Assembly (NCBI GenBank): GCA_029262715.1
Contig: JAJCYX010000123.1
Location: forward strand, 1-6,982
Direction of reading: 5' to 3'
Source: Chloroflexota bacterium
GTDB lineage: Bacteria > Chloroflexota > Dehalococcoidia > Lucifugimonadales > Lucifugimonadaceae
DNA length: 6,982 nt
Shown here: positions 5,956 through 6,982 of the stretch, in pieces
How the letters are laid out: every line of letters begins with the position of its first letter
Position numbering within the stretch: the first letter of the stretch is position 1
The notes under the pieces: generated by a model
Databases searched by the model: none
Seen by the model: the letters and a program-made list of their open reading frames with translations, nothing else
What the model was told of the DNA's origin: nothing
Translations under genes and position numbers: made by a program

Positions 5956-6882
5956 GTGCCAGACAGTACCGACAACCGCGTTCAGGCATTCCAATGGGAA
6001 TTGCTACCTGATCTATCCGAATTGTTGAATCGTCTTGGAAGACATAGCTTCCGGGGCTGGCCAGAATCAACGGATGAACTGCGAACTGAACTGGAAGCGC
6101 TGCGAATTGATCCAGAATCAGATATCGCACTGCTTGGATCGCCCGGCAGGATTTGCGGGTACGCGCTAACGCTTACTGAACTGGATGTCGACCGGGTAGT
6201 CACCGCACTGGCGACTACGGACGACTGTTCGGGTGACGCAGGCAAACTTCTCGATTTCGCGATTGGCCGCGCCAGGTCCGCAAACGTCTCGGCTGTTCAC
6301 ATTGCAATCCGCGGCGTGGCTGTTGAACCAATGGAAAAACTGGTCGAATCAGGCTTCGAGCGAGTTGCAAGCAATCTGGAACTGACTCTCGTCCGGGAAG
6401 ACGGGGGTCAGATCAAAGACACCAGATTGGCAGACGGTTTTACGATCAGACCGATGCGATCGCTTGCTGAAGGACTACTTCTCACCCAGGTTCAGAATCG
6501 CGTGTTCGAAGGTCACTGGGGATTCTCGAAGAACACACCTGAGGAGATTCTGGCTCGCCTCGAATTGCCAGTCACCGGCCCCGAACATGTGCTTTTCGCC
6601 GAATCGCCAGAAGGTGATATTGCTGGCTATATGTGGACAGCGCTTGAATGGCACCAGGACCACACCTGCGGGAAGATCTGGATGACAGGAGTTGTGCCTG
6701 AATTCCGTAGCCTTGGGCTCGGAAGGGCACTAGTCAATGCCGGCGTGAAGCACCTGCTGTCCGAAGGAGCCGCGGACGTTCATCTCGAGGTGGTCGAGGA
6801 CAACGTTGCTGCTGTCCGCATCTATGAAAAAGCGGGCTTTAAAAGTCACGGCAAGATAACCTGGTACGAGAAGAGAGTCTGA
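5956..6882 (+). CDS. tandem GNAT-family N-acetyltransferase (MshD-like architecture)
   Basis: The 308-residue protein has the size and layout of two fused GNAT folds. The C-terminal half is the convincing one: FTIRPM opens it, then EGDIAGYMWTAL, then the acetyl-CoA pyrophosphate-binding motif A with GVVPEFRSLGLGRAL (245-259; Arg251, Gly254, Gly256), then LEVVEDNVAAVRIYEKAGF, the usual motif B. The N-terminal half (about 1-150) has a weaker GNAT pattern (ICGYALTLTELDVDRVV, then LLDFAIGRARSANVSAVHI, then VEPMEKLVESGFERV) and lacks a clear Q/RxxGxG/A, so it is probably degenerate and structural. Mycothiol synthase MshD has this arrangement, but mycothiol is an actinobacterial thiol, and tandem GNATs of other function are common, so I assign no substrate. 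The start is GTG with GGAG 5 bases upstream. Its TGA stop is immediately followed by the stop of the opposing gene. Confidence 0.85.
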   Translation: MPDSTDNRVQAFQWELLPDLSELLNRLGRHSFRGWPESTDELRTELEALRIDPESDIALLGSPGRICGYALTLTELDVDRVVTALATTDDCSGDAGKLLDFAIGRARSANVSAVHIAIRGVAVEPMEKLVESGFERVASNLELTLVREDGGQIKDTRLADGFTIRPMRSLAEGLLLTQVQNRVFEGHWGFSKNTPEEILARLELPVTGPEHVLFAESPEGDIAGYMWTALEWHQDHTCGKIWMTGVVPEFRSLGLGRALVNAGVKHLLSEGAADVHLEVVEDNVAAVRIYEKAGFKSHGKITWYEKRV

Positions 6883-6982
6883 TTACTCTCCGCTGTCCTC
6901 GCCCTCAGCGCCTTCTTCACCCTCTTCACCTTCGGCTACTTCAACCTCTTCAATCACACGTGGCGGCTGAATCCAGGCAACT
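6883..6982 (-). CDS. C-terminal end of a minus-strand gene, possibly ribosomal protein bL25 (Ctc)
   Basis: Only the last 32 codons and a TAA stop (6883-6885) are visible; the gene enters from the right edge. The peptide reads VAWIQPPRVIEEVEV and then a strongly acidic Glu/Gly tail, EGEEGEEGAEGEDSGE. A hydrophobic strand followed by PPR-x-EE and a Glu-rich tail is how bL25/Ctc (TL5-type) proteins commonly end, where the protein binds 5S rRNA. This is recognition by resemblance over a very short piece. Another acidic-tailed protein is possible, so no symbol is given. The reading frame is open to the window edge and converges on the GNAT gene with no bases between the two stops. Confidence 0.6.
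   Translation of the reverse strand, partial: VAWIQPPRVIEEVEVAEGEEGEEGAEGEDSGE

Noticed and set aside
5633..6130. Minus-strand open frame spanning the oxidase-family/GNAT gap
   Set aside because: It overlaps two plus-strand genes with family support and its translation shows no recognisable domain.
1..6982. Search for CRISPR arrays, insertion sequences, tRNA genes or a novel defence-type system
   Set aside because: No spaced repeats, terminal inverted repeats, transposase-like frames or cloverleaf sequences were seen; the gene content is ordinary biosynthetic and housekeeping.

Overview
The window looks like a bacterial chromosome of moderate GC content carrying core amino-acid biosynthesis genes. 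The best guess for the host is Chloroflexota (Dehalococcoidia/SAR202-like). That rests on overall protein flavour and on a T-box-controlled ilvB-ilvN-ilvC-leuA gene order, not on a marker gene, so it is an inference of moderate confidence. I see no mobile element, CRISPR array, tRNA, rRNA or phage gene.

Layout. Positions 1-4661 hold a minus-strand operon, transcribed right to left: ilvB (acetolactate synthase large subunit), ilvN (its small regulatory subunit, overlapping ilvB by 4 bases), ilvC (ketol-acid reductoisomerase) and the first 407 codons of leuA (2-isopropylmalate synthase), which runs off the left edge. Short hairpins without U-tracts sit in the ilvN-ilvC and ilvC-leuA spacers. 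Upstream of ilvB, at about 4722-5029, is a complete T-box riboswitch. It has stem I, a Leu CUC specifier codon, a probable stem II and stem III, a canonical antiterminator with a UGGU bulge, and a competing intrinsic terminator. A promoter with a perfect TATAAT -10 box (5036-5041) starts the transcript a few bases before stem I.

Divergently on the plus strand are an FMN-binding pyridoxamine 5'-phosphate oxidase-family (NimA-like) protein (5174-5827) and then a tandem GNAT N-acetyltransferase (5956-6882) with its own candidate promoter. At the right edge a minus-strand gene enters with only its last 32 codons visible. Its acidic tail resembles the C-terminus of ribosomal protein bL25 (Ctc). 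Its stop codon directly abuts the GNAT stop.

How it works together. IlvBN makes acetolactate and acetohydroxybutyrate, IlvC reduces and isomerises them, and LeuA commits 2-oxoisovalerate to leucine. Dihydroxyacid dehydratase (ilvD) is not in the window and must lie elsewhere. Uncharged tRNA-Leu should bind the T-box and allow read-through, so the whole branched-chain pathway responds to leucine starvation. This is the same logic as the Bacillus subtilis ilv-leu leader, which also uses a Leu CUC specifier. I found no convincing undescribed system. The most informative element is the fully legible T-box.
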